In this document: positions 12,157 through 23,710 of the stretch, piece after piece
Position numbering within the stretch: the stretch's first letter is position 1
Layout: each line of letters opens with the position of its first letter
Assembly: GCA_022749755.1 (NCBI GenBank)
Contig: CM040444.1
Location: forward strand, 1,743,026-1,807,025
DNA from: Azadirachta indica
Lineage: Eukaryota; Streptophyta; Magnoliopsida; Sapindales; Meliaceae
Length of the DNA: 64,000 nucleotides
Direction of reading: 5' to 3'
The notes under the pieces: generated by a model
What the model was told of the DNA's origin: nothing
Seen by the model: the letters and a program-made list of their open reading frames with translations, nothing else
Database searches by the model: none
Position numbers and translations under genes: made by a program

Positions 12157-14553
12157 GCCTCAAGAATTTCAAATTGTTTAAGTGCTGTTGGAAACAAAAA
12201 AGGGAAGAAAAACTTTTATTAATATTTCTAAATTTCTCAAATAGAGACTAACGGAGAAAATTCAAAGTTAAAATATGCTGCAGACAAAATCAATCTTACC
12301 TTTATTCCAATCCAAATTTTTTCAATGCTACTCCAACACATATCCAATTCAACAATTTTACGAAGATTAAAACCCGATGGCAAAGTCCTTAAAGGATATC
12401 CTCTCCATTCAAGTAATCTCAACTCGTTCGGGAGGTATTCAAGGCCTTCTGGAAGTTTCACAGAATGGATTTTCAGTAGTCTTAGTTTGGTCATTTTGGA
12501 AAATGCTCTGGCCTTCAAATCCGTATATTCTGGATCACTTGGGTCCATCATGTGCTCACGTTCTTCAAGTGTCTAAAAATCAACATTATAGAATAAATGA
12601 ATGGCAAAAAGTGAAGACAATGATAGAACTATATAGAGATTTAACATGATATTAGATACACGTGCTTTCAACGGTTGCTTACCTTACTTCTTACATATAT
12701 TGCTTCAATTAGTTCGGTTCCCTGACATCATTAGTAAACAATCAATGAGGAAGAGTATACAAAGAATTGATCGTTCGAAACAATTAATTGTGAACTAAAA
12801 ATGTAAAGTTTCCTATACTTAGTAAGTATTACTTACTACGTTTTCTGACAATACATGACGTACATCTGCTTCCTCCCACAATCTGCTACGCGCTTTTCAA
12901 GCTCCTCTGATTCTCTCTTAACAATTTGTATACCCATTTCTTGTAACAAATCATGTATCCATATTTTATTATAGTCTAAAATAGATATTAGAGATTTTTC
13001 AACAAGAACAGCTATTCCAATTACTGGGTCAAAATCACAGCCTTCCAAAATTTTTGCTACATAATCTCTATCCTCACCTTTAAAGAAGCACGCAATATCA
13101 AGAAATATTTTCTTCTCTGTTTTTTCCAATCCATCAAAACTGATTTGAAGTATCTGTGTAATTTCTTTTGGCTGATCTCTTTTTAGTCTTTGTAGTTCAC
13201 TTTCCCATTCTTCAAGAGTTCTACCATATAGAAAAGAACCCAAAACTTTGAGAGCTAATGGCAGGCCAGCTGCATACTTGATAACATGTTCAGACAACTG
13301 CTCATACTCTTTTGTAGGTTGATGGGCTTTAAAGGCTTTTATACAAAAAAGTTGAAACGCTTCATCATTACTTAGTACCTCAAGATCATAAACTTCATCG
13401 ACTCCATGTGCAATCAACAAATGTTTATCTCTCGATGTTATTATGATCCTACTACCTGGGCCAAACCAATCATGACTTCCTGCTAAATTTTTCAATTGCT
13501 CTATCTTAACCACATCATCGATAATAAGAAGAACCTTTCTTCGTTGCAACCTACTTCCTATCATATTGATACAATCATGAACATCACTTATGCTACTTTC
13601 TGTTAGATTGAGTAATTTGAAAATAAGTTGCTTTTGTAAAGTGATTAGACCACATTTTTCGGAAATTTCTCTAACATTAGCAAGAAAACTACTTCCTTCG
13701 AACTCCAAAGAAATTAAATCATAAAGAACTCTTGCTATTGTTGTCTTGCCTATACCGCCCATCCCACAAATTCCTATCATGCGAACGTCATTAGACTTGA
13801 TATCTAAAAGCAGCTTTAATTTCTCCAAGCGTGAATTTATTCCTACGAACTCTTCGTGAATCTTAATCTTTGAAGGAATTAGTTTATTTGATATCTCTGT
13901 AACAATGTCCTTAATAAATTCGGACTCACTCCTGTAGATTAGAAAGAAGAATAATTTCAATGTTATAATATGATAAATAATTCTCTCATTCCTTGTTCAA
14001 GTAGAAGAATATACCATGAAAAAGAAAAGGAAATAACAACGATTCATTACCTGTCCTTCAATTCCTGTCCAGAGATATTGGCCGCCTCTCTAAGAGCTTC
14101 TCTCCACTTCTTCACCTTTTCTTTACTCTCTCTAAAAGTTTCTTCATGTTTGGTAAAAGCTCTTTGAAAAGCATGAGTTTGCTTTCTTACCACAGTAGGT
14201 TGCACATTATAAAAAATTGGAAAAATGATTTGTTGATCACTACTATTCTTGCATTCAATAATCTTAACTAGTTCATCCAAACACCAAGTAGAATAAGCAT
14301 ATGTCTTTGAGAAAACAACAACTAAAAACCGTGATTCTTCAATTGCTTTAAAAACTTCAGGTGCAATAGAATTTCCTCTCATAAGTTCCTTGTCATCTCT
14401 AAAAACATTTATTCCTCTTTGATTCAAAGCAGCATATAAATGATCGGTGAAGTTTGTACGGGTGTCTTCACCTCTGAAGCTCAAGAAGACATCAAATTTC
14501 CATCGGGAGAAAGAAGAAGACATTAACGATGATGAGACGTTTTGGATGCCCAT
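12157..14553 (-). pseudogene. TNL1: TIR-NB-ARC resistance gene, LRR lost to frameshift and gap
   Basis: TNL proteins are intracellular immune receptors; their TIR domain is an NAD-cleaving enzyme activated by NB-ARC-driven assembly. Exons by GT-AG sites: TIR 14553-14051, NB-ARC 13931-12837, first LRR exon 12572-12300, next LRR exon 12184 onward into the gap. TIR holds FLSFRGEDTR (residues about 23-32) and the putative catalytic Glu94 in CLDEL. NB-ARC keeps the P-loop GMGGIGKTT (about 224-232), kinase-2 LLIIDD, GSRIIITSRD and GLPLALK; MHD reads IHD. A 2-bp insertion near 12887-12892, relative to TNL2, shifts frame after the MHD region and gives a stop at the exon end, predicting about 532 residues without LRR. 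The start at 14553 is the first ATG before the TIR. Either a TN-type gene, a pseudogene or a base error. Confidence 0.85.
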
Positions 14554-15179
14554 GGAAGCAATTTGTTTTTACAGCCTTCTATTTCAGTTCCTAAAAATTT
14601 GAAATAAATTAATGACTTGTAATGAAGGACCATTTCTCAAAATCTATGTATCTTTTATGCGATATATAAAATGTCTGTTAAATTTTCATAAACAAAAATA
14701 GTAAGAAGGATTTGTATATAACAACGATATACTCATCAATATTGTAAATGCAAACAATAAGATTTATTCAATTATTTTATGTTCACAAAACTCTCCTTTA
14801 GGAAAGAGATCAGGATTCCTTTCTGAAATTTTCTTATTGGTGTGTTCTGAGTTAATCTCAACTTTCTCTTAATAAAAAATAAACAGATCCATCATTTTCT
14901 AGAATTAGAGCTTTTGTTTAAAAAGAAACATATTCATATATTTAAAAGAAATCCCAAAAGATAAATCATTCATGTTTCAAATATGCAAGAACTTACAGGT
15001 TTGAGCTTGTCGGAGCCACTGATGGGTAGGTAAACTTTTGAATTGAATTTCAATATCTACCTACAGGGACTTCAAAGCGAGCTATTCTTGCACTTTGGTT
15101 GCGTTTTGTCAATGGAAACGAGGAGATTTATTGTGTTCTAATAACAAGGAGAAATTGCGTCATTTGCAAGTATCACAAA
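14554..15179 (-). promoter_or_regulatory. TNL1 upstream flank, conserved in three paralogous copies
   Basis: Sequence immediately upstream of the TNL1 start is recognisably repeated upstream of the relict TIR exon (about 22745-23345) and of TNL2 (about 56815-57420), including the block around caagaacttacaggtttgag. It therefore travelled with the gene during tandem duplication and probably contains the 5' UTR and promoter. I cannot place a TATA box or start site with confidence. Confidence 0.5.
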
Positions 15180-15482
15180 TAAAGAATGGAATTGATCTAG
15201 TTCTGGGCAAGATAAAAGGCTGTTCTGAGATCGGTTGGCTGATGTCTAAGATTCAAGAATTGTTAGCCGCAGGAAACTGTCTGTTTAATTCAATTCCTAG
15301 AGCTTGTAATATGGCTGCCCACATGTTAGCCAAAACAGCTTTGTTATCTCCAGACAATAATATCTGGCTCGAAGAGGCTCCATCAGAGCTTGGTCCCATT
15401 TTGCACAATGACTCTTGTCTGGTTGTTCAATTAAACAATCTTCCTTCCTACAAAATAAAAAATAAGATATTAAAGAATGGAA
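15180..15482 (+). mobile_element. 5'-truncated LINE 3' end with RNase H-like domain
   Basis: The fragment is bracketed by the 12-bp direct repeat taaagaatggaa (15180-15191 and 15471-15482) and ends in an A-rich tail (caaaataaaaaataag) before the second repeat, as expected of a LINE that integrated by target-primed reverse transcription. Its translation, open over about 90 codons, has the C-terminal half of the RNase H-like domain common in plant LINEs: SIPRACNMAAHMLAKTAL followed by an LSPDNxxWLEE-type segment. The open frame begins upstream at 15095 in TNL flank and runs to 15502, so the 135-codon frame is fortuitous. It lies in the TNL1 upstream flank. Confidence 0.75.
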
Positions 15483-15502
15483 ATCCTAGTCAACTTTACT
15501 GA

Positions 15503-17005
15503 AGAAAGAAAAACGTAATGTTTCAATTAGAAAAATCTCTGTAATGATATGACAAAGACAATGAATTTGGTATCTTATAAAATATTATTAATAGTAAAAT
15601 ATATTGTGAGTGTGAACACATTCCATGAAAGGGAGAGAATGTGCACTTTACCATCCAAGCTGACTATAAATGGATTTGTTAAGCCAATTACTTCAGCCCT
15701 TTTCTTTTATTGCCCCACAATTAATAATTAGAAAATTAACTACCTTATATATTTCTTATATATTTTTATAATATTTTTATTAAAAAAGTCCTTTTATAAA
15801 TATGAAAAATTAACTCAAAACTCTCTGCAATGCAATCAAATGATAAGAAATCACGTGTCACCTCTGGAGATTTTACAATGTTTTTAATAATTATAAATAC
15901 ATGCCTTTATATATTGTAAATTATCATTAATATTAGATTTCAAACATTTTGGATTGTTAAACCATTCTTATTTTCCACTTACTGATTGTGAATCAAGTTT
16001 TTTCTCCATGTATGCCGTAGCAAAAGTCATTGTTTAGGTCTAAGATTTGAAAGGTGAAAGAAAAATGTGTCAGAAAGTCAACCGAATTTAGTCATGCTTG
16101 TACGACAGCGTCTCAAGATTTATAATAATTAATTCAAAAGTCAATATTTTATTTCATAAAGACACAGAATGGGATCCACCAACCTTTTTATTCTCTATCC
16201 ATCAATTTAATTTTCGAAGATTTATACATTTTTATTTATATAATGATCAAAATTTTTATTAGTATATTTTTATCAAATTAACTACGATACACTTAATATC
16301 TATTATTAAATAATATAATATATATTAAAATTAATTTATATCGATTCTATTGACTAAAAAAAATTTTATACATATAATTTTTTAAGTCTTCTGCTAGTTG
16401 ATTACCATATAATTTTTTACGTATTACTTGAAAATAATTATCAAGCTAATAAATAATTCAGCAGTTGACATGTTACGTGAGAGATGGGCTAAAATTTTTT
16501 CGGCAAAATCAAAGAAGCAGATATTCTATCGCCCTCGGAATGATAAATAATCGTTGATACCAACCGAAGCGGTGTAATTTGTCAAACGTGCTCTGCCCTC
16601 TCTTTGTTTTCTTATGCTTGTTTTTGTGGGGTTGTCTCTGTCCGGCGACTTCACGAACCGGGCACCAAATTTTGACCAGGTCCAATCTATTCCTCTTTCC
16701 CATGCTCTCTCTCCGAGTAAAATTATAATTATATTAAAAAAGAGAGTAAAATTATAATTAATTTGACAGGACTTTGACGTACAATATTAATGTATTATTA
16801 TTATTTTTTTTAGTTTAGAGAAGAATGAAGATTTTTTTTTCCCTATACATATTTGAATGCTTTTTTATTTTATTTTTTATTTATTTACCTTAACTCATTT
16901 AATTAATCAATATACATCTACCTCTGCAGATACTGTATACACCTTTAATACTTTTTTTGTAATATAGCATGGGTATTTGGTTAAGTTTAGATTTAAATTC
17001 TTTTA
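15503..17005. other. Intergenic, AT-rich
   Basis: No gene supported. The start (15500-15560) is a diverged continuation of the TNL flank. A 64-codon minus-strand frame at 16509-16703 sits in a patch of more balanced base composition but has no recognisable domain. The rest is low-complexity AT-rich sequence. Confidence 0.5.
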
Positions 17006-17284
17006 TGTCAGAAATAGATTTGGGTAGAAATCAACCCAAAAACTAGTTCAAGGAATGAGGGTGCCCAATGAATATATAAAGGATATAGCAATCCAGTGCG
17101 ATGGCGATGTGAGACAGTAACACCCTTCTCACGCGAAGCGAGAATCAAATGCGTGCTCAGATATTATGTTAGAAATAAATTTGAATAAAAATCAACTCAA
17201 AAGATAGTTCAAGGAATGAGGGGTGTCCAATGAATATATAAGGGAGATAGCAGTGTAGTGCGATAGCGATGTGAGATAGTAACA
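17006..17284 (-). mobile_element. TRIM/SMART-type miniature LTR retrotransposon, 279 bp
   Basis: Two direct repeats, 17006-17122 and 17167-17284 (about 117 and 118 bp), each begin TG and end CA and surround only 44 bp. Read on the minus strand, the first LTR is followed by taatatctgagc, a degenerate match to the tRNA-iMet primer site, and the second LTR is preceded by the purine tract gagaaggg. A 5-bp target duplication TTTTA flanks the element (17001-17005, 17285-17289). Paralogous sequence without the insert exists near 25256-25266 and 27815-27825. It encodes nothing and would depend on another element for movement. Confidence 0.85.
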
Positions 17285-17620
17285 TTTTAATTGAAAAAAC
17301 AAATACCAGGAACAAAGATTGATGGAAGATGATTCCCACTTTTCATTTGTATATATTTTACATCGTTTTCATTTTATATTAATTTTTTGTATTTTACATT
17401 GTTTTTTTATTATATATTAAATTTTCATTTAGTAAATGGAGATGGACAGAATTATGTTGAAAAAATACTATTTTTCACCTTGATTTATGGAGAATTGTTA
17501 GTATTTTTTTCATTTTACATATTTACACTTAGTTATTTAATTTTGAATTGGGTTTAAATTAAAGTCATAATGTAATAAATTTAGGGATAATTTTAAATTA
17601 TCCTTGGAATGTTTTGATAA
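17285..17620. repeat. Dispersed flank block (copy 1 of about 4)
   Basis: The sequence around aaataccaggaacaaagattg and the following AT-rich stretch with tttcatttgtatatattttacat recurs at about 25255-25540 and 27825-28110, and in part at about 23525-23710. These copies are local paralogues from repeated duplication of TNL flanks. No coding potential. Confidence 0.7.
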
Positions 17621-17650
17621 TATTGAATTGCTACCCAATATTTTTTAATA

Positions 17651-18089
17651 TATTCAATGCAACTCCATAAATTTAGTAATAGCGGTTAAATTTAATTATA
17701 AAAAGGGTTAAATAATCATCTTAAAAATTATTTAAAGAATAATTTTTAATTACACCCCAATATGTTTAAATAATATTAAATTCGCACCTAATATTTTTTA
17801 ATATTATTCAATGTGACCTTAAACAGTTGGTTTTTACTGTTAATTTTAACAACTAACTATTGTTGATTAAATAAAGTATTATTTTATCTTTACAATTTAT
17901 AAAATTTAAGAAAAAGATAAAATATTTATAAATAAAATATTATTTAATTTTAAAATTAATATTTCTTTTTTTTGGATCTCCCTCTCCTCTTTTTCCTTGA
18001 CCTATTTCTTCAACAAAATACTACTTTTTTTCTCCAACAAATCTCCCCCAAATTTGCGTTATATTATAACAATGAATTATATGCCCTAT
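17651..18089. repeat. Local duplication block of about 435 bp (copy 1)
   Basis: It matches 19610-20045 at high similarity and 23985-24290 more weakly. Shared landmarks are taatagcggttaaatttaa, the ttttaacaactaactattg segment and the ctccctctcctctttttcc pyrimidine tract. In the other two copies it lies on the 3' side (minus-strand sense) of a relict TIR exon. Copies 1 and 2 are separated by about 1.5 kb. Confidence 0.8.
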
Positions 18090-18195
18090 TTTTTTTTTTT
18101 TTTTTTTTGGCATCTTTAATCTTAATGTCTTATATTATAACAATGAATTAGGGATGGCAACGAACTGTGGACCTTAATCCTCGGCCTCATCCCCG

Positions 18196-18325
18196 ATTGG
18201 CCCATAAATTAGCAAAGTAAGGATGAGCTAGGGGGCCCAATTGGCCCATAAATTAGCAAAGTAAGGATGAGCTAGGGGGCCCAATTGGCCCATAAATTAG
18301 CAAAGTAAGGACGAGCCAGGGATGT
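18196..18325. repeat. 44-bp tandem repeat, about 3 units, GC-rich
   Basis: Units beginning attggcccataaattagcaa start at 18196, 18240 and 18284, giving a 44-bp period. The first two are almost identical and the third has diverged. The patch is much richer in G and C than its surroundings. It starts just after tagggatggcaacg (about 18149), which resembles a plant hAT terminus, but no matching opposite end was found. Confidence 0.85.
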
Positions 18326-19609
18326 CCCCGGTTTGGGATTGGGATCTCCACAGGCCCCTGGCCCTATGTTGACCACTTGTTGATTTTTTTTTAAAAAAAG
18401 GTTTTTTTATAATTTTAGAGCTTGAACACTAGACCTAAAGGAAAATATAACACTCTACTATTATACCACCTACATTCATTTGTTAAAGAATGTAAATAAA
18501 AATATTTAACTAAAAATATCTATTTAATTTATATTTTTAAAACATTATTTAAAATTATTATATCAATATAATAATTTTATACTGTAAAATAATTGAAATT
18601 CAACAATTATAACTATTATCCTTAATGTCACAATGATTTCAACTTTAACATATAAATATATTTTCATATTATTACTTGTAAATTTTAATAAAATAAATTT
18701 GATTACAAATATAATTATTTTTTTTTAAAAAATTAATTTTAAAAAATATCAAAAAATTTATTTAATTTTTACACATGTTATTATTTAACAATAACTCACT
18801 AAATTAAATTATATATGGGTAATATTAACAATCATCTAAGTAATTCTAATTTGCAAAAATTTTTCTTATTTATAATGAATATCAAGTGATTGTGAGGAAA
18901 AAATTAAGAAGTGACAGCGATTTATTTAAAATTTATAAAATTATATAATAATATTATTTTATAATGGCTTAATAGTATTAAACTTAATATAAATCTTTTA
19001 AAATATTAAATTTATTGAATTGATTACATATTTAAAGATTTAATAAAAATTAACTATTAAATTATCAATTTTTTAATTTATTTTTAAAAATATAAAATCA
19101 ATTTTTAATTTTTTTATCAAATCTCATAATATAAAATAAAATTTTTTATATGTTTTCAATAGTAGTAAATTAATTTTTCATACTTCAAATACCATTTCAC
19201 ATTCAAAATAATATAGTGAAAATAGATACTTGATTTTTTTTATATATTGATGAAAATAAAGTAATTGGCAAAACTTATCAATTTGATTGAGTAATTGATA
19301 TAAATATTATAGCTTATAACAATTTTATTACAATTAAATATCAAATTTAATTTGCATCAATTTCTTTATGAACCTATATAAATTAAAAATAAATAAATGT
19401 GATAGTAAATTATGATTCCGTTTGAAAAGAATTGATAAAAAGTTAGAAAAAATATTAAATTAATTTTAAAATTTAATATTTCTTACTTTTTTAATAATTT
19501 TGCAGAAAAATATTTCCTTTGACAAATAAAAAAAATGTGAAAAGAAAATAAAACCTTTGATAATTTCTTATTTTATAAATCTCATAATATTATGCTAAAA
19601 TAAATTAAT
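18326..19609. other. AT-rich spacer between two copies of the 435-bp block
   Basis: No gene or recognisable element. The segment 18145-19609 is extra relative to the paralogous array, where the block continues directly into the next conserved segment, so it is either inserted DNA or residual sequence from an older duplication. Confidence 0.45.
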
Positions 19610-20045
19610 TCAATGTGACTCCATACCTTTAATAATAGCGGTTAAATTTAATTACAAAAAGGATAAAATAATCATTATAGAAATTATTTGATGGTTAATT
19701 TTTAATTAACCCAATATATTTAAATAATATTCAAATCCCACTCAATATTTTTTAATATTAGTCAATACGATGTTAAATAGTTAGTTTTTACTGTTAATTT
19801 TAACAACTAACTATTGTTGACTAAATAAAGTATTATTTTATCTTTATAATTTATAAAATGTAAGAAAAAGATAAAATATTTAAAAATAAAATATTATTTA
19901 ATTTTAAAATTAATATTTCTTTTTTTTTTTTTTGGTCTCCCTCTCCTCTTTTTCCTCGACCTATTTCTTCAACAAAATACTACTTTTTTTCTCCAACAAA
20001 TCTCCCCCAAATTTGTGTTATATATAACAATGAATTATATGCCTT
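19610..20045. repeat. Local duplication block of about 435 bp (copy 2)
   Basis: Close match to 17651-18089, including the ctccctctcctctttttcc tract and the following tactactttttttctccaac segment. It continues into a second conserved stretch (20105-20498) that is repeated at about 24298-24700. Confidence 0.8.
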
Positions 20046-20104
20046 ATTTTTTTCTTTTTTTGGCATCTTTAATCTTAATGTCTTATCTCCAACAAATCTC
20101 CCAA

Positions 20105-20498
20105 ATTTATTCTTTTTCCATCAAATCCCTAACATATATACAGCTAAAACTAATAAAAGGAAAGAACGGCAGAGAGAGCTTTTTCCCTTCTATGGCGAGC
20201 TTCAGTAGGAAAGAGAGAGTATTCAACCAATAAAAAGAAAGAACAAAGGGAAAAAAAGGGAAAAAAAAAAAAAGAATAATCTCAAATATAATTTTCTTTT
20301 CATTAGGTTGAATTTGAAAATTGGTTACTATGATGTCTGACATAAGTTTTTAACCGTCCATTGCAAGCTTCAATAGGAGTGACAGAGTGTATCCAGTCAG
20401 TGGAAGGAAAAAGCAAGAGAGAAAGAAAATGGAAGAGAAAAAAAATTTATTTGTCTTTTCAACTAAAATAATATTGTTTGCAAAAAAAAAATAATAAC
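20105..20498. repeat. Purine-rich conserved stretch next to relict TIR exon 1
   Basis: It matches 24298-24700 through landmarks such as tccatcaaatccctaacata and ttcttttcattaggttgaat. In both places it abuts the 3' splice-donor end of a relict TIR exon, so it probably derives from intron 1 or 3' sequence of an ancestral TNL copy. Short open frames here are purine-tract artefacts. Confidence 0.65.
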
Positions 20499-22743
20499 CT
20501 GTCCTTCAATTAGAGGTGTTAAATCGATCGGATTGAGCGAATTTGATTAAATGCGTATCCGATTTAACAACAGGTAGATTAAAACTTTTTCAACCCAATC
20601 CGATTTATCGTATTATAAAATCCAACCTAACTCAATTCATTAAAATTTTTTTCAAATCCGATCCGATCCAACCCAATCTAAATAAATTAAAAATATTTTA
20701 ATTTTAATATTGGTTATACTTCATTAACAAAAATAATTGAGATATTAATTTTATAGTTTATAATATAATTTAACTTTTAAATAAATATTGAAACATATCA
20801 ACTCAAAATCGATAACAAAAAATGTATATATTAAAAAATTTAAGTTAGTGTCCAATAATAAGTTTAAAGAAACTTTATTAAGAGGAAAACTAAATGATAC
20901 AAAATTTGGTAATGCCAAAACAATCTTATAAAACGAAACTATATTATGCGTAACATAACAAAGAAATAGCTACAATAATAACATATTCTTTGTCCTTAGC
21001 AAAAGTAAGGTTACAGCAAGAGAAGCAACCTACAAGCATAAAATTTGTATAATCAGCAGAATATTTGAATATATAAATAATTGTAAATTATTTTTTAAAA
21101 AATAAAAATAATAATAAATCTAATAGAAAATAATAAATCTATTTACTTACCATCTTAAACAAGATGTTAAGCATCATGAAATGAACCCAAGCTTTTGAAG
21201 AAGAACTTTTTTTCGTTTTATAAAAGACATTATAGTATTATCCACAACATTAGACATACCTTCAAGCTCACTTGGAGAAATTGGATTCTTTCCTTTATGT
21301 AGAAGCCATCTACAACATGAAAAAAATAAATCAGTTAATCAATAATATAAAAAGAAAATATAATGTACAAATTGAGCATTAATAAAATAATAAGTCTAAA
21401 CATATTCGTATAAATTGAAAATTATAAAAATTATATATAGTTATGAAAACCTCATTAGAGATAATTATATGTAGAAATTTAACACTAACATTTAGTGATG
21501 TATTACAAACTACTAAAGAAATTACCATTGAATGTGAGTTGGAAGTAATTGAACAAGAATTTAGTGAGAATCGAAAAAAAATCAAAATTGAAATGAAATT
21601 GGGTTTCAGTGAGAATAAGAAAATTAAGGGCAAGAAAGCAAATTAAACGTAAAATCAAGGGGTGCGAATAAATTGTTTTATAAGTATAAATGAATTTTGC
21701 AGGCGAAGATGTGATGTTGCAGAGAGAGCAGGGAGGCAGAGACGAACGAAAATTAGGATTAGGGTTAATTCTTTACTTTATTTTATTTTATAATTTTAAT
21801 AATTATAGTGTTAACCCTACAAAACACTATTCTTTTCTTTAAAAAAGTTAAGGACTTAGGTAAATCATTATTTTATCTTATTTTATTTTATTTTATAATT
21901 TCAATAATTATTGTTGGCCCAACAAAAATACTATTGTTTTTTAAAAAAAGATTTAAATTATTATTTTATTTTATTTTTTAATATTAATAATTAAAATTAT
22001 TGATTTTTTTTTTATATTTTATATATTTACTTTTATTTTATTTAAAATATTTATTATATTATTTTTAGCGGATCGGATTGGATTTTGACGGATTCACGAT
22101 ATGAATCCACAATCCAATTTATTGTAAACGGATTTCAAAATTTTAAATTCTATTCAATCCATTTAATTCACCAAACCCATTAAAAATGGATTGCATCTGA
22201 TCGGATTAAGTGAATTGAGCGGATTGAATTAGATTTCGAATATCCCTACCTTCAATTCTTATCTAGAGATATTGGCAGCCTCTCTAAGAGCTTCTCTCCA
22301 CTTTTTCACCTTTTATGTATTCTCTCTAAAAGTTTATTCATGGTTGGTAAAAGCTATTTGAAAGAACGAGTTTGCTTTCTTACACAGTGGATTGCACATT
22401 ATAAAACATTGGAAAAATGATTTGTTGATCACTTCTATTCTTGCATTCCATAATCTTAACTTATATTTCCAAACAACAAGTAGAATAAGTATATGTTTTT
22501 CAGAAAATAATAATTAATAACCTTAATTCTTAGTTCCTTTAAGAAGTTCAGGTGCAATAGAATTTCCTCTCGCAAGCTCCTTCTCGTCTCTAAAAATATT
22601 AATTTCTCTGTGATATAAAGCAGCGTAAAAATGGTCTGTGAAGTTTGCAAAGGTGTTTTCATCTCGGAAGCTCACGAAACATCATATTTCCTTCGGGAGA
22701 CTGAAGAAGACATTATTGATGATGAGACTTTTTGGATGCTCAT
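20499..22743 (-). pseudogene. Relict TIR exon 1 of a TNL, split by an hAT-type insertion
   Basis: Homologous to the TNL1 TIR exon. The start codon region is at 22743; the exon runs leftward to 22249, is interrupted by 20511-22248, and its last 12 bp with the splice-donor context survive at 20499-20510. Recognisable parts include the Ser-rich N-terminus, the region equivalent to RDDKEL, and the terminal segment preceding ELKDR. Many frameshifts and stops occur, including one within about 24 codons of the start. No NB-ARC or LRR follows. This is a dead TIR-only fragment. Confidence 0.85.
20511..22248. mobile_element. Non-autonomous hAT-type element, 1738 bp
   Basis: An 8-bp direct repeat ccttcaat (20503-20510 and 22249-22256) flanks the insert. 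It starts tagaggtgttaaatc and its other end, read inverted, starts tagggatattcg, so both termini have a TAG-R-G type end as in hAT elements. Both subterminal regions are rich in cggatt/gattgagcg motifs. Joining the flanks restores a continuous TIR exon, which proves the insertion. No transposase is recognised inside; a 67-codon frame at 21443-21646 has no family resemblance. Confidence 0.85.
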
Positions 22744-23710
22744 GGTTTATTTTACCGCAGCTTTTATTTCGCTTCCAGAAAATTTGAAATAAAATTAATG
22801 ACCTCTCTAACGATAAGCCATTTCTCTAAAACTATGTTTATAATATATAAAATGTCTGTTAAATTTTGGCAAACAAAAATAAATAGATCTAATTTTCATT
22901 CAATCATTATATGATAAAAAAATCTCTCTTTTACAGACGCGATCAAGATTTCTTTTTGAATTTTGCAATTGGTATGTTCCGAGTAAATCTCGAATTTCCC
23001 TTTAAGAAAAAGAAAAATAAGCAAAACCATCGTCTTCTAGCAGTAACTAAAACTTTTATTTGCAAAGAAATATATACATATATTTAAAAGAAATCCCAGA
23101 AAAATAAATCTTTCATTTTCAAATATGCAAGAACTCACATGTTTCAGCTTGCTGTAGCCACTGATGTTTAGGTAAACTTTATACTTGAATTTCAATATCT
23201 ACTTACAGTGCCTTCAAAGCAAGCAATTCTTGTTGTTTGGTTGTGTTTTGTTATTAGTGGAAACCAGAAGAGTTATTATGTTCTAGTAATGTGGAGAAAA
23301 TTGCATCATTATTGTTTTGAATTCGCAAGTATGACAAATTAAACAAAATTTGGCAAAGTTTATCTAAAACATGATAATAAACAATGACAATGGTTATGTG
23401 GAGATTATTAATGTAAGTCTTAATCAATATGTTTAAGAAAAAAAAATTTAATGTTTCCCTTAGAAAAGTTTAAGTAGTGATGAAGACAAAGACAATGAAT
23501 TCAGTGTTTAATACTTTCTTTTATAATATTATTACATCGTTTTCGTTTTATAATAATTTTTCGTATTTTACATTTTTTTTAATTTTACATTAATTTTTCA
23601 TTTAGTAAATGGAGATGGATAGAATTATTTTGAAAAAAAAACTATTTTTTCCTTGATTTATGGCGAAATGTTAGTGTTTTTTAATTTTACATATTTATAC
23701 TTAGTTAATT
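22744..23710. repeat. TNL upstream flank, second copy
   Basis: Matches the flank of TNL1 (14554-15180) and of TNL2 (56813-57420), then the aattatttttcatttagtaaatg block shared with 17285-17620. It shows that the dead TIR exon was duplicated together with its upstream region. No gene is contained. Confidence 0.7.

Noticed and set aside
12054..12251. Open frame running through the N gap
   Set aside because: Most codons are N; the readable part is antisense to the TNL1 LRR exon.
12325..12649. Plus-strand frames over the TNL1 LRR exon
   Set aside because: Antisense shadows of the exon at 12300-12572.
16509..16703. 64-codon minus-strand frame in a more GC-balanced patch
   Set aside because: No recognisable domain, promoter or splice context; could not be supported as a gene.
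17006..17284. The pair of 117-bp repeats considered as a plain tandem duplication
   Set aside because: TG/CA ends, primer-site-like and purine-tract motifs, a 5-bp target duplication and empty paralogous sites fit a miniature LTR element better.
21443..21646. 67-codon Glu/Lys-rich frame inside the 1738-bp hAT-type element
   Set aside because: No transposase motifs; base composition explains the residues.
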